Shown here piece after piece: positions 6,192-13,666 of a stretch of DNA of 18,466 nucleotides. The DNA is taken from assembly GCA_902517365.1 (NCBI GenBank), contig CABYCA010000015.1:1-18466 (forward strand), written 5' to 3'. Under the pieces are notes generated by a model, which saw nothing but the letters and a program-made list of their open reading frames with translations, made no database searches and had not been told where the DNA came from. Numbering within the stretch: position 1 is the stretch's first letter; the number at the start of each line of letters is the position of its first letter. The DNA comes from an uncultured Bacteroidota bacterium. GTDB taxonomy: Bacteria > Bacteroidota > Bacteroidia > Flavobacteriales > Flavobacteriaceae. The translations under genes were made by a program, and so were the position numbers.

Positions 6192-6776
6192 AGTTCCATT
6201 CCAGTCACCATCTTTTCCGTGACACCATGATTCAATTTTTTTGAATCCAGCTTCCTCAAACATTGACTTCCATTTATTTTCAGAAAAAAGTTTCATAATT
6301 GTTACACAACAATCTTGTTTCCATGAATGTGAGGGTTTATTTTCTTCATAATGATCTATACCCATAATCAATCTTCCGCCTTTTTTTATCCAATTAGAAT
6401 AGATATGTTTAATCAGGTGGTCTGGATTCTCAAAATAATAAAATACTTCCATTGATTGAACGATATCGACTTTATCATCAGGAGACCATTTCAGAAGGTC
6501 CTTACAATAGTATTGATTTTTGGAATCAAGTTTTTCTGCTTTTTCAATCATATGAGCTGATCCGTCTACTCCAATTGCTTGTTTGCATCTTGGGTCAGAG
6601 GAAATACCTCGGATAACCCAACCATTTCCACAGCCTGCATCTATAAAACTATAATTACCTATCCCTTTAGTTGAGTATTCAATCATATTTTTTACAGACG
6701 CAGAGTGGTTTCTCTCCATCCCTTCATCTTTTCCAGTTAAAACCCAATTACTAAAAACTTTAATAGGAGATTCCAT
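6168..6776 (-). CDS. Class I SAM-dependent methyltransferase
   Basis: A 202-residue methyltransferase with a Rossmann-like core. Motif I is FIDAGCGNGWVIRG (44-57), which binds SAM. IGVDGSAHMIEKA (about 68-80) holds the acidic residue for the ribose, VDIVQSMEVFYYFENPD is motif IV/post-I, and GGRLIMGIDHYEENKP is motif V. The N-terminal FSNWVLTGKDEGMERNHSASV resembles a conserved cap found in a set of small uncharacterised bacterial methyltransferases. The substrate cannot be told. Its ATG directly follows the stop of the histidine phosphatase gene with no spacer, and that gene overlaps a membrane-protein gene, so the three form one operon. The 3' end overlaps the flavin reductase gene tail to tail. 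Confidence 0.87.
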   Translation of the reverse strand: MESPIKVFSNWVLTGKDEGMERNHSASVKNMIEYSTKGIGNYSFIDAGCGNGWVIRGISSDPRCKQAIGVDGSAHMIEKAEKLDSKNQYYCKDLLKWSPDDKVDIVQSMEVFYYFENPDHLIKHIYSNWIKKGGRLIMGIDHYEENKPSHSWKQDCCVTIMKLFSENKWKSMFEEAGFKKIESWCHGKDGDWNGTLVVTGVK

Positions 6777-7271
6777 CTAGTCTACAGTTATTAATTTATG
6801 AGTTAAACCTGAGTTACAGAGAGAAACTATATAAAGGTTAGAATTATTTAAGTCATCTATTTGCTCATAGTACTCTTCGTTAATAAGATTATTCACAAAG
6901 TCAGGTATTGTATTACTATGACCAACAACAACAGTGTTTTTTCCCTCACTTGATTTTAAAAAAGTTTCATATACAATATCATCTAAAGAGTATATAAGTA
7001 TTTCCAAGTTATTATTTTCTGCAAGTGGTATGGCTGTTTTTATTGTCCTTTTGTAATTGGTAGAGTATATTCTAGAAATGTTTTTACTAATAAAATAATT
7101 TTTCCAATTTTCAGCTCTTAACAATCCTTTATTATTAAGATCTGGATCACGATCTGATTTATCAGACCTTACTTTCTCAGCATGTCTAATTAGGTAAATG
7201 TTAGAACATTCTTCAGTTGACTTATCAAATGAGACAAATATGAGAATAACTAATACTTTTAAGATATTCAA
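6777..7271 (-). CDS. Histidine phosphatase family protein, probably exported
   Basis: A 164-residue protein of the phosphoglycerate mutase-like (RHG) superfamily. The catalytic motif is YLIRHAEK with Arg29 and phospho-acceptor His30. A second Arg lies in TNYKRTIKTA (Arg75), and the second His is in VVVGHSNTIPDF (His118). An N-terminal hydrophobic stretch (MNILKVLVILIFVSF) looks like a short signal peptide or membrane anchor, so it may act outside the cytoplasm. The RHAEK variant and small size are shared with SixA-like and uncharacterised bacterial phosphatases. The gene overlaps the upstream membrane-protein gene by 4 bases and abuts the methyltransferase gene. The substrate is unknown. Confidence 0.85.
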   Translation of the reverse strand: MNILKVLVILIFVSFDKSTEECSNIYLIRHAEKVRSDKSDRDPDLNNKGLLRAENWKNYFISKNISRIYSTNYKRTIKTAIPLAENNNLEILIYSLDDIVYETFLKSSEGKNTVVVGHSNTIPDFVNNLINEEYYEQIDDLNNSNLYIVSLCNSGLTHKLITVD

Positions 7272-7972
7272 AGTATTAGTTTTCTTCTACTTATAGCATA
7301 AATTAAATATGCAATAATCATAACAAGGGGCTCCCATATAAGTAGATAGTATGGCCAATCTCCAATTACAAGAGGGTTGCTTACCTCTGGAGCGGCATTA
7401 ACATACATATAATTAGAGTCTAATAGAAAATTAATTGGCATTATGATTACCATTAAGATATTAAGGTGAATCCAAATCTTAAACCAAGAAAACTTAGGAA
7501 GTTTAAGGTCCAAATGTAGAAACATAAAAATTGGCAGAACTATAATTAAACTATGAGAAACATAATAGTTTAAATAGTATCTTAAAGATCCGTCAAAATA
7601 GTTCATTTGCGGTGTCAAAATTGCCATTATACCACCGATAACTCCAGTGTAATAAACAAATTGAAAAAGCTTATCTTTTTTCTTTATAAAAGGAAGAATA
7701 CAACAGATGAGGGAAGATATTCCACATAATTGAATAGGTAAATTATATTGAAAATCCCAGGTGCCGCTTATAATATATCCACCATTTTCAGTTATAAAAT
7801 CAAGAATCATTATAACCCCAATAAGATATGTAACCTGAATTTTCTGTTTTCTGTTTAAAAATCTAGCAACAATTAGAGGAACAGAAATAAAGATTAGTGA
7901 GAAGAGAGTCCAAGTTTTCCATTCATCTGTCATAAATTCAATGACATAAATTGGGATTGGATTTTCTTCCAT
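7268..7972 (-). CDS. YwaF/TIGR02206-type multi-pass membrane protein
   Basis: A 234-residue integral membrane protein with about seven hydrophobic segments, for example TLFSLIFISVPLIVARF, TYLIGVIMILDFI, CGISSLICCILPFI, FVYYTGVIGGIMAILTP, SLIIVLPIFMFLHL, IHLNILMVIIMPINFLL and YYLLIWEPLVMIIAYLIYAI. The pattern LPIQLCGISSL followed by YYTGVIGGIMAILTP, then HSLIIVLPI and PYYL, fits the TIGR02206 (YwaF) family, related to eukaryotic TMEM164. In the family the signature usually reads LPLHLC; here the His is a Gln (LPIQLC). The biochemical role in bacteria is not established; TMEM164 has been linked to acyl transfer on phospholipids. It leads a three-gene operon with the phosphatase and methyltransferase, and a -7 promoter match lies 17 bases upstream of its ATG. 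Confidence 0.78.
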   Translation of the reverse strand: MEENPIPIYVIEFMTDEWKTWTLFSLIFISVPLIVARFLNRKQKIQVTYLIGVIMILDFITENGGYIISGTWDFQYNLPIQLCGISSLICCILPFIKKKDKLFQFVYYTGVIGGIMAILTPQMNYFDGSLRYYLNYYVSHSLIIVLPIFMFLHLDLKLPKFSWFKIWIHLNILMVIIMPINFLLDSNYMYVNAAPEVSNPLVIGDWPYYLLIWEPLVMIIAYLIYAISRRKLIL

Positions 7973-7988
7973 ATTAAAACTGTTTTTT

Positions 7989-7996
7989 CAAAAGTA
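7989..7996 (-). promoter_or_regulatory. -7 promoter match upstream of the membrane-protein operon
   Basis: On the minus strand the bases read TACTTTTG, an exact fit to TAnnTTTG, 17 bases before the ATG of the TIGR02206-type gene and inside the 34-base gap after the TIM-barrel gene. No convincing -33 TTG is present at the expected distance, so this is a motif-only prediction. Confidence 0.35.
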
Positions 7997-8006
7997 TAAA
8001 AACTAT

Positions 8007-8981
8007 TTAACTAAGATTATAATAGAATGAGTTTCTCAATAATTCAAGACTTTTTGGTACGGCAGTATTTGCATCTTCATTTCCCTCAAACTCAAGGGAT
8101 ACATATCCCTTATAGTTGTTTTTTCTCATTAATTCACCTATTGATTTATAATCAATATTAATTTGATCAAAAGCTGGCCATTTTGCACCACCATAGTATG
8201 TTTTTGCTTGAATCAAGCATGTGTGTTGAGCTAACTCAGCTAGCTGCTCCTTTCTATTATCAAAAAAGTTACCTGTATCAAGTGTAACACTAAGCCATGG
8301 AGAGTCTATAGCATTGACAATTTTCATTACTCCTTTAGCAGTTAAACCTAAACCCCAGTGGTTTTCAAGACCTAGAACGACTCCACATTTTTCTGCTGTT
8401 GGAATACACTGTTCAATAGAATCAATAACCCATTTAAAACCTTCTTCCTCCGTATAGCCCTCAATAATAGGTTCTACACCTTTGTTATCCATTAAAACAT
8501 CAAATTCTGATTTATCTCCAATAGGATTAGTTGTTCCCCACCTTCCAGTATTAATTCTAATAGTGGGAATCCCTAGAGAATAAGCCACCTCAATCTGATG
8601 CTTTGTTAATTCAATATTTTCTTTTCTTTTTAAGGCATCTGGACTAACATAACTTTGATGCGTTGAGAGTCCGATGATATCTAAACCTGAATCAAATGCT
8701 CTTTTTTTGAGTTTTTGTAAATAATTGTTTTCTTCAGATTCCATTTGAATAAGTAGTAGTTCTATTCCGTCGAATCCAAACTCAGAGGCTTTATCAATAC
8801 AATACTCAATAGGAGTTTCTCGTCCATTAAATTGCCAGAAAGAGTAAGTTGACACACCAATGGGATTATGTTTAATTTTTTTTAATGATAAGTCGTTACC
8901 GCTTTTGGGCTTATTAAAACTAACTAAAGGGGCTCCTATTGTGGCAGCAGCAATGGATTTAATTAAAGATCTTCGTTTCAT
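8007..8981 (-). CDS. Sugar phosphate isomerase/epimerase-like TIM barrel, Tat-exported
   Basis: A 324-residue xylose isomerase-like TIM-barrel protein. The N-terminus MKRRSLIKSIAAATIGAPLVS has a twin-arginine signal (RRSLIK) and a hydrophobic stretch, as in many Bacteroidota periplasmic sugar enzymes. The barrel shows strands IGVSTYSFW (41-49), FDGIELLLI, DIIGLSTHQS and IPTIRINTGRWG. Putative metal ligands are Glu206 (VVLGLENHW), Asp235 (VTLDTGNFF) and a final acidic strand around Glu297/Glu299 (YVSLEFEGNE). This pattern belongs to the AP endonuclease 2/IolE/xylose-isomerase-like superfamily; members isomerise or epimerise sugars, inositols or sugar acids with a divalent metal. No carbohydrate gene is adjacent. 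The superfamily call is strong; the substrate is open. Confidence 0.86.
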   Translation of the reverse strand: MKRRSLIKSIAAATIGAPLVSFNKPKSGNDLSLKKIKHNPIGVSTYSFWQFNGRETPIEYCIDKASEFGFDGIELLLIQMESEENNYLQKLKKRAFDSGLDIIGLSTHQSYVSPDALKRKENIELTKHQIEVAYSLGIPTIRINTGRWGTTNPIGDKSEFDVLMDNKGVEPIIEGYTEEEGFKWVIDSIEQCIPTAEKCGVVLGLENHWGLGLTAKGVMKIVNAIDSPWLSVTLDTGNFFDNRKEQLAELAQHTCLIQAKTYYGGAKWPAFDQINIDYKSIGELMRKNNYKGYVSLEFEGNEDANTAVPKSLELLRNSFYYNLS

Positions 8982-9059
8982 ATGTTGTAAATTAATAAAA
9001 GGAATTGGTTTTTTAACTAAATTTAGTTCTCAAATTAATTTTAAACTAAAATCAAAAAA

Positions 9060-9821
9060 ATGAAAAAATTATTTTTACTATTAGCTATCCTTGCTTTAGG
9101 TTCAATATCTGCGCAAGGAAACGGAGACTATGTAAGCATGACCTTCGTAAAAACTACTCCAGGAGAGGATTATTGGACAATTCTTAATGAAAAGTGGAAA
9201 GATCTTCATCAAATGAGAGCTAATGAAGGAACAATTACTGGTTGGGATGTTTGGTATAGACCAAACACTGGATCTGAATCAGATTGGGATATGCTGATTG
9301 TTACAGTTGCAAAAAGTCCTGACAGTTTAAATGCAAATGTTGGATTTGCAAAAATGAGACCTGATTACAGTGAAATGGACATTGAAATCTTTGCAGAAAA
9401 AAATTCTGGCGCTAGAACAATAGTCTATGATCAATTTCTAGTCAATAAAGGCCTTGTGTTTGCAGGCAATGAAGGGGAAACCCCAGTGGTACCTCGAGTT
9501 GCTGTTCTAAACTTTATGAAGGTAGGCTATACTGATGGATACAAATATGAAATGGCAGAAAACAGATTAACTTCAGTTGAAAGCTTGGGTAATAGAGCAG
9601 GTTGGGGATTATTAAAAAGACTTGATGCTCTAGGGTCTGATGTTTATTATGACTATATGACTGTAGATTTTTATGAAAATTGGGATACATGGTTATCAGA
9701 TAGAGAGCCATCAGGATCTGCTGCACCAATATCAAGGCAGCTGAGAGATATTTATAGCTTGCGAGATCATAAACAAAGCGTACCTGTTTGGCTTGCTATT
9801 TCAGTTAGACCTGAGGAATAA
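9060..9821 (+). CDS. Secreted two-repeat protein of unknown function (possible tandem dimeric alpha/beta barrel)
   Basis: A 253-residue protein I do not recognise by name. It has a classical signal peptide (MKKLFLLLAILALGSISAQ, cleavage near residue 19). The mature part seems to contain two similar halves. The first runs DYVSMTFVKTTPGEDYW, then a helix, then GWDVWYRPNTGSESDWDMLIVTV; the second runs RVAVLNFMKVGYTDGYKYEM, then GNRAGWGLLKRLDALG, then YYDYMTVDFYENWDTW. This beta-alpha-beta-beta pattern, with W/G-rich middle strands, resembles ferredoxin-like folds of the dimeric alpha/beta barrel (ABM, Dabb) superfamily fused in tandem; that is inference. No catalytic motif is obvious. The ATG at 9060 sits directly after an A-rich tract as is usual for highly expressed Bacteroidota genes, and a strong terminator follows, so it is probably a well-expressed single-gene unit. 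Confidence 0.75.
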   Translation: MKKLFLLLAILALGSISAQGNGDYVSMTFVKTTPGEDYWTILNEKWKDLHQMRANEGTITGWDVWYRPNTGSESDWDMLIVTVAKSPDSLNANVGFAKMRPDYSEMDIEIFAEKNSGARTIVYDQFLVNKGLVFAGNEGETPVVPRVAVLNFMKVGYTDGYKYEMAENRLTSVESLGNRAGWGLLKRLDALGSDVYYDYMTVDFYENWDTWLSDREPSGSAAPISRQLRDIYSLRDHKQSVPVWLAISVRPEE

Positions 9822-9840
9822 TTTTATAAACTAATTCAAT

Positions 9841-9867
9841 AAAACCCCTCTTTAGAGGGGTTTTTTT
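9841..9867 (+). terminator. Strong intrinsic terminator
   Basis: The bases AAAACCCCTC, loop TTTA, GAGGGGTTTT form a perfect 10-bp stem with a GC-rich core, followed by more T residues (seven T in a row from 9861). It ends transcription of the secreted-protein gene. Because the A-tract/T-tract is symmetrical it could also stop transcripts from the other side, but no minus-strand gene ends here. Confidence 0.92.
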
Positions 9868-9880
9868 ATTTTTGATATTT

Positions 9881-11035
9881 ATGAGAAATGTTTATGTGCT
9901 TATTATATCTCTATTTATTTTAGCTGGATGTTCTTTCAAATCCGATCCTATTAGATCTGCTTTTAAAAAAGATGATTTTTTAAGAAGTATCATAAAAGAC
10001 AAGGATAAATATGAAATACAAATTATTTACACAGAGGTTATAAAAAATACAATTGGTCAAACTGAGTTTGCGGATTTTCAGTTTCAATTAAATGACGAAA
10101 AATATTTTTATCCAGCAAGCACAATAAAGCTTCCTATTGCAGTTATGGCTCTTTCGAAAATTAATGAGTTGAGGTCTGAAGGGTCAACTATTTCTCCTAA
10201 ATCTAAAATCAAACTTTCTCTAATAAATAATAACCAAGAAATTATTTTAAAGGACTCCATTACCTCTTTTCAGAATTTAATTGCTGATGTTTTCCTAGTT
10301 AGTGATAATTCGGCCTCAAACGTCCTAATTGATTTTCTAGGTTATAATTATTTTAACTCATCTATGAGTAATTCAGGGTTTGAAAACACTTATTTAAATC
10401 ATAAGTTTAATCCTGACCCTTTTGTAGATTCAACATGGATAATTAGTACTCTAGATAATGAGATAATATCATCTAATACAAATCAAATTACTGTTTTAGC
10501 TAGTAGTAATATTTCTAATTTAAAAAAAGGTGAAAAAAGATTTATTGATGGAGAAATAAAAAATGAATCACTAGATTTTTCATCTAAGAACAGATCATCA
10601 TTGACAGATATGCATAACATAATAAAGAATCTAATTTATCCTGAAATTTCCATTTCCAAATTTAATTTAAATGTCGAAGACTATGATTTCTTAAGGTATT
10701 GGATGAGTAGATTTACATATGAAGATCTTGGAGCTAAATACATTGGAGATGCTAAATTCTTTAAATCTTATAATAAATTCTTTATTTATGGCACTGATAC
10801 AATTTTAAACAATTCTGATATAAGGGTATACAACAAGATTGGACAGGCATATGGAACATCAACCGATAGCGCATATATTAAAAATTATAAAGAAAATGTT
10901 GAGTTTTTTTTAACTGCAACTATTTATACAAATAACAACAATATAATAAATGATAACATTTATGAGTATGGAGAAACAGCAATTCCTTTTTTATCAAGAT
11001 TATCAAAAGCTCTCTATAAAAATCTTCTAGATTAG
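9881..11035 (+). CDS. Class A beta-lactamase-like serine hydrolase lipoprotein
   Basis: The ATG at 9881 is chosen over an in-frame TTG at 9872 because it gives a clean lipoprotein signal, MRNVYVLIISLFILAGC, with Cys17 in the lipobox. The 384-residue product has the penicillin-recognising serine-enzyme motifs: S80-T-I-K83 in YPASTIKLPIAVMAL (nucleophile and general base), S141-D-N143 in LVSDNSASNVLIDFLG, and K319-I-G321 (VYNKIGQAYG) in place of K-T/S-G. The Glu166 omega-loop signature of true class A lactamases (ExxLN after the SDN helix) is not visible: that area reads SGFENTYLNHKFNPDP. A cell-wall or ester hydrolase of the Beta-lactamase2 type is therefore more likely than antibiotic resistance. 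It is larger than typical class A enzymes because of inserted segments around 185-265. The 3' end overlaps the oxygenase gene by 4 bases, convergently. Confidence 0.82.
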   Translation: MRNVYVLIISLFILAGCSFKSDPIRSAFKKDDFLRSIIKDKDKYEIQIIYTEVIKNTIGQTEFADFQFQLNDEKYFYPASTIKLPIAVMALSKINELRSEGSTISPKSKIKLSLINNNQEIILKDSITSFQNLIADVFLVSDNSASNVLIDFLGYNYFNSSMSNSGFENTYLNHKFNPDPFVDSTWIISTLDNEIISSNTNQITVLASSNISNLKKGEKRFIDGEIKNESLDFSSKNRSSLTDMHNIIKNLIYPEISISKFNLNVEDYDFLRYWMSRFTYEDLGAKYIGDAKFFKSYNKFFIYGTDTILNNSDIRVYNKIGQAYGTSTDSAYIKNYKENVEFFLTATIYTNNNNIINDNIYEYGETAIPFLSRLSKALYKNLLD

Positions 11036-11982
11036 TCTTTTACTAAACCAAGATCAACTAATCTTTTATAAAGAAAATCTCCCGCTGTTATATCGTCAAA
11101 CTCTTTTGGATTATCTTCATCAATACATGAATCAATACAATTAAGAGGCATTTCAAGTCTTGGATGCAAAAAAAAAGGAATGGAATATCTAGAACTTTTC
11201 CACAGATTTTTTGGAGGATTTACAACTCTATGTATTGTTGATTTTAGTTTATTGTTTGTATGTCTAGATAACATATCTCCAATATTGACAATAATTTCAT
11301 CATCTTGAGCTATTGCGTCAACCCATTCTCCTTGATTATTTAACACCTGCAGCCCTCTACCTTGGGCTCCCATCAAAAGTGTAATTAAATTAATATCACC
11401 ATGAGCAGCAGCCCTTTCTGCTTTTTTTGGTTCTTCAGTAATAGGAGGATAATGAATTGCTCTTAAAATGGAGTTGCCATTAAATATATGTTTATCAAAA
11501 TATGTTTCTTCCAAATTTAAATAACAAGCAATTGCTCTTAAAATATGTCTTCCAGTGTCCTCAAGTAGCTTATAAGTTTTTTGACCAATCTTATTGAAAT
11601 CATCAAGCTCCTCTACTATTACATTTTTAGGATATTTATTCTCTAATTCAGGTTCATTCTTAACATACTGTCCAAAATGCCAAAACTCTTTTAAATCACC
11701 TACATTTTTTCCTTTTGCATGTTCTTTACCAAGAGGAGTAAAACCTCTTTGGCTGGCAAGACCTTTAATAATATATTTAGACTTAACACTATCTGGAAGA
11801 TTAAAAAATTGTTTAACCTCTTTGTATAATGAGTCTTTTACTTCATCATTGAGTAAGTGGCCCTTAACTGCTACAAACCCAATCTTACTAAAACCTTTTC
11901 CAAGATCTTTTATAAATTTATCTTTGCTGTTAGCATCACCTGATAAATAATCATTCAAATTTACTTGTGGAATTCTGCTCAT
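11032..11982 (-). CDS. 2-oxoglutarate/Fe(II)-dependent oxygenase, isopenicillin N synthase-like
   Basis: A 316-residue non-heme iron oxygenase. The N-terminal DIOX_N-like region starts with IPQVNLNDYLSG, followed by GFVAVKGHLL. The 2OG-FeII_Oxy core has the facial triad His194-x-Asp196 (AAAHGDINLITLL) and His251 (STIHRVVNP), and the 2OG/substrate-binding Arg265-x-Ser267 (RYSIPFFLHP). AIHYPP and GLQVLNNQGEWVDA are further family landmarks. Relatives include isopenicillin N synthase, ethylene-forming enzyme and many uncharacterised marine-bacterial oxygenases; the substrate here is unknown. It lies one base after the riboflavin synthase gene on the same strand and is probably co-transcribed with it. 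Confidence 0.88.
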   Translation of the reverse strand: MSRIPQVNLNDYLSGDANSKDKFIKDLGKGFSKIGFVAVKGHLLNDEVKDSLYKEVKQFFNLPDSVKSKYIIKGLASQRGFTPLGKEHAKGKNVGDLKEFWHFGQYVKNEPELENKYPKNVIVEELDDFNKIGQKTYKLLEDTGRHILRAIACYLNLEETYFDKHIFNGNSILRAIHYPPITEEPKKAERAAAHGDINLITLLMGAQGRGLQVLNNQGEWVDAIAQDDEIIVNIGDMLSRHTNNKLKSTIHRVVNPPKNLWKSSRYSIPFFLHPRLEMPLNCIDSCIDEDNPKEFDDITAGDFLYKRLVDLGLVKD

Positions 11983-11983
11983 T

Positions 11984-12568
11984 TTAAGTTTTTTTGGTGA
12001 TTATTTTTGAAATATACTTACCCAATATGTCAAATTCTAGATTAACCAAGCTTCCCGATTTTATGGTTTTAAAATTTGTGTTTTCGTAAGTGAAAGGAAT
12101 AATAGCTACAGAGAAAGAATCAGATGATGAATCAACAACAGTTAGGCTAACACCATTAATAGTTATTGAGCCTTTCTCTACTGTAATATTTTCTTTATTA
12201 TGTTTAAAAACATATTTCCAACTACCATTAGTCTCTTCAACTTCAGAACATATTGCAACTTCATCAACATGACCTTGAACAATGTGCCCGTCAAATCTTG
12301 AATTGACAGACATTGACCTCTCAATATTAACAATATCTCCAGGAATTAGTTTACCAAGATTGCTTCTATTTAGGCTTTCTTCAATAACTGTTACAGTATA
12401 AACATCATCTTCAACGCCAACTATGGTTAGACAAACTCCATTATGACAAAGGCTCTGGTCAATTTTTAATTCTCTGGTTATAGAGGACTCTAAAAAGAGA
12501 TTTAAATTACCCTTTTCTTTTTCAACTTTTTTAACCGTTGCTAAACATTCTATAATCCCAGTGAACAT
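11984..12568 (-). CDS. ribE: Riboflavin synthase (alpha chain)
   Basis: A 194-residue enzyme that dismutates two 6,7-dimethyl-8-ribityllumazine molecules to riboflavin and a pyrimidine. It starts with the diagnostic MFTGIIE and has two lumazine-binding repeats: the first with SLCHNGVCLTIVGVEDDVYTV and SNLGKLIPGDIVNIERSM, the second with GHIVQGHVDEV, GSITINGVSLTVVDSSSDSF and GSLVNLEFDILGKYISK. The length is typical of the family. It is divergent from pdxA across a 46-base gap. The gene symbol follows the common Bacillus-style name; Escherichia coli calls the same enzyme ribC. No FMN riboswitch is possible in so short an upstream region. Confidence 0.95.
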   Translation of the reverse strand: MFTGIIECLATVKKVEKEKGNLNLFLESSITRELKIDQSLCHNGVCLTIVGVEDDVYTVTVIEESLNRSNLGKLIPGDIVNIERSMSVNSRFDGHIVQGHVDEVAICSEVEETNGSWKYVFKHNKENITVEKGSITINGVSLTVVDSSSDSFSVAIIPFTYENTNFKTIKSGSLVNLEFDILGKYISKIITKKT

Positions 12569-12577
12569 TATTATCTT

Positions 12578-12585
12578 TATTTTTG
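12578..12585 (+). promoter_or_regulatory. -7 promoter match upstream of pdxA
   Basis: The bases TATTTTTG fit TAnnTTTG exactly and lie about 30 bases before the GTG start of pdxA, in the gap to the divergent ribE gene. A -33 TTG is not evident, so this rests on motif and position alone. Confidence 0.38.
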
Positions 12586-12614
12586 CTCAGTAAAATTAGT
12601 AATTAAATTAACTA

Positions 12615-13619
12615 GTGGTAAAATCAAAAAAAATTAATGTTGGGATTTCTGTAGGAGATCCTAATGGTATTGGAATTGAAGTTATGTTAAAAGCTTTATC
12701 TGAGAGGCCTTCTAATGATAATTGTAATTATATAATTTATTCTTCATATGAATTAATTATAAATCAGAAAAAAGATTTAAATATTAATACACTTCCTATA
12801 AAAAAAATAGAAAGTTTTGATGAAGTATCTGATGAATCTCTAAATATTAAAGAAGTCTTCACGGAATCAAACTATGAATTTGGGATAGTTGATAAACAAG
12901 TTTCTCAAAATGCAATTATTTCTTTTAAAGAAGCGGTAAAAGATGCCAGTGATAAGAACATAGATGTTTTAATTACATCACCAATTGATAAAAATCTATC
13001 TTATTCTGAATCTTTTAAATATTCTGGCCATACAGATTATTTAAGACACTATTTTAATCTAGACCCAATTATGTTAATGGTTTCTAAAAAACTTAAAGTT
13101 GGATTACTAACTGAACACATATCTCTAAAAGATGTTGTCCAGAATATTACAGTTGAAAAAACAACTAAAAAACTAAAATTATTATGTCAAGTCCTAAATA
13201 AAGACTTTGGTATAATTAAGCCAAAGATTGCAACCCTCTCAATTAATCCACATGTTGGAGATAACGGTTTAATTGGAACCGAAGATCAAAAATTATTAAC
13301 CCCAGCTATAAACGAGCTAAATAAAAAGGAGGATATAATTTCCGGTCCGTTTTCTGCTGACACTTTTTTTTCTAATAATAATTATGCTAAATATGATGCT
13401 ATTCTAGCAGTATATCATGACCAAGGATTAATCCCATTTAAGACCATTTCTTTTGGTGAAGGGGTAAACTATAGTGCAGGTCTTCCTATTATTCGAACTT
13501 CTCCGGATCATGGTACAGGCTTCAACATTGCTGGAAAGAGTATTGCAGACCCATCTTCTTTTAAACATGCTTTAAAATTAGCATTGGATATATTCGAGTT
13601 AAGAAATAAAATAGTTTAA
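12615..13619 (+). CDS. pdxA: 4-hydroxythreonine-4-phosphate dehydrogenase
   Basis: A 334-residue NAD-dependent enzyme of pyridoxal 5'-phosphate synthesis (DXP-dependent route). It starts with INVGISVGDPNGIGIEV. The metal-binding histidines fall where expected: His168 (LLTEHISLKDV), His213 (SINPHVGDNG) and His268 (AVYHDQGLIPFK). SGHTDYL (His139) and TSPDHGTGFNIAGK contact substrate. The start must be GTG at 12615: an in-frame stop lies two codons upstream (12609-12611), and no ATG is in frame before the conserved core. The downstream DUF177 gene has its own promoter match 22 bases after the pdxA stop, so pdxA may be a single-gene unit. Confidence 0.95.
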   Translation: MVKSKKINVGISVGDPNGIGIEVMLKALSERPSNDNCNYIIYSSYELIINQKKDLNINTLPIKKIESFDEVSDESLNIKEVFTESNYEFGIVDKQVSQNAIISFKEAVKDASDKNIDVLITSPIDKNLSYSESFKYSGHTDYLRHYFNLDPIMLMVSKKLKVGLLTEHISLKDVVQNITVEKTTKKLKLLCQVLNKDFGIIKPKIATLSINPHVGDNGLIGTEDQKLLTPAINELNKKEDIISGPFSADTFFSNNNYAKYDAILAVYHDQGLIPFKTISFGEGVNYSAGLPIIRTSPDHGTGFNIAGKSIADPSSFKHALKLALDIFELRNKIV

Positions 13620-13640
13620 CATTAAATAGATAAATTTTTA

Positions 13641-13648
13641 TAAATTTG
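13641..13648 (+). promoter_or_regulatory. -7 promoter match for the DUF177-rpmF-fabH-accBC operon
   Basis: The bases TAAATTTG exactly match TAnnTTTG and lie 18 bases before the ATG at 13667. A -33-like GTTTAAC at 13614-13620 is at roughly the right spacing but lacks the G of TTTG. Position at the head of a five-gene run supports it. Confidence 0.45.
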
Positions 13649-13666
13649 CCGCTCAATAGTTAAGTG

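Noticed and set aside
8860..9063. A 67-codon plus-strand frame reaching the start of the 9060 gene
   Set aside because: It is antisense to the Tat-signal end of the TIM-barrel gene, has no recognisable domain, and its end overlaps a much better-supported gene start.
9872..9880. TTG start three codons before the ATG of the serine hydrolase
   Set aside because: It lies 5 bases after the terminator T-run and would spoil the clean lipoprotein signal; the ATG at 9881 fits better.
12569..12614. Possible FMN or PLP riboswitch between ribE and pdxA
   Set aside because: The 46-base gap is too short for a known riboswitch of either kind and no stable hairpin is seen.
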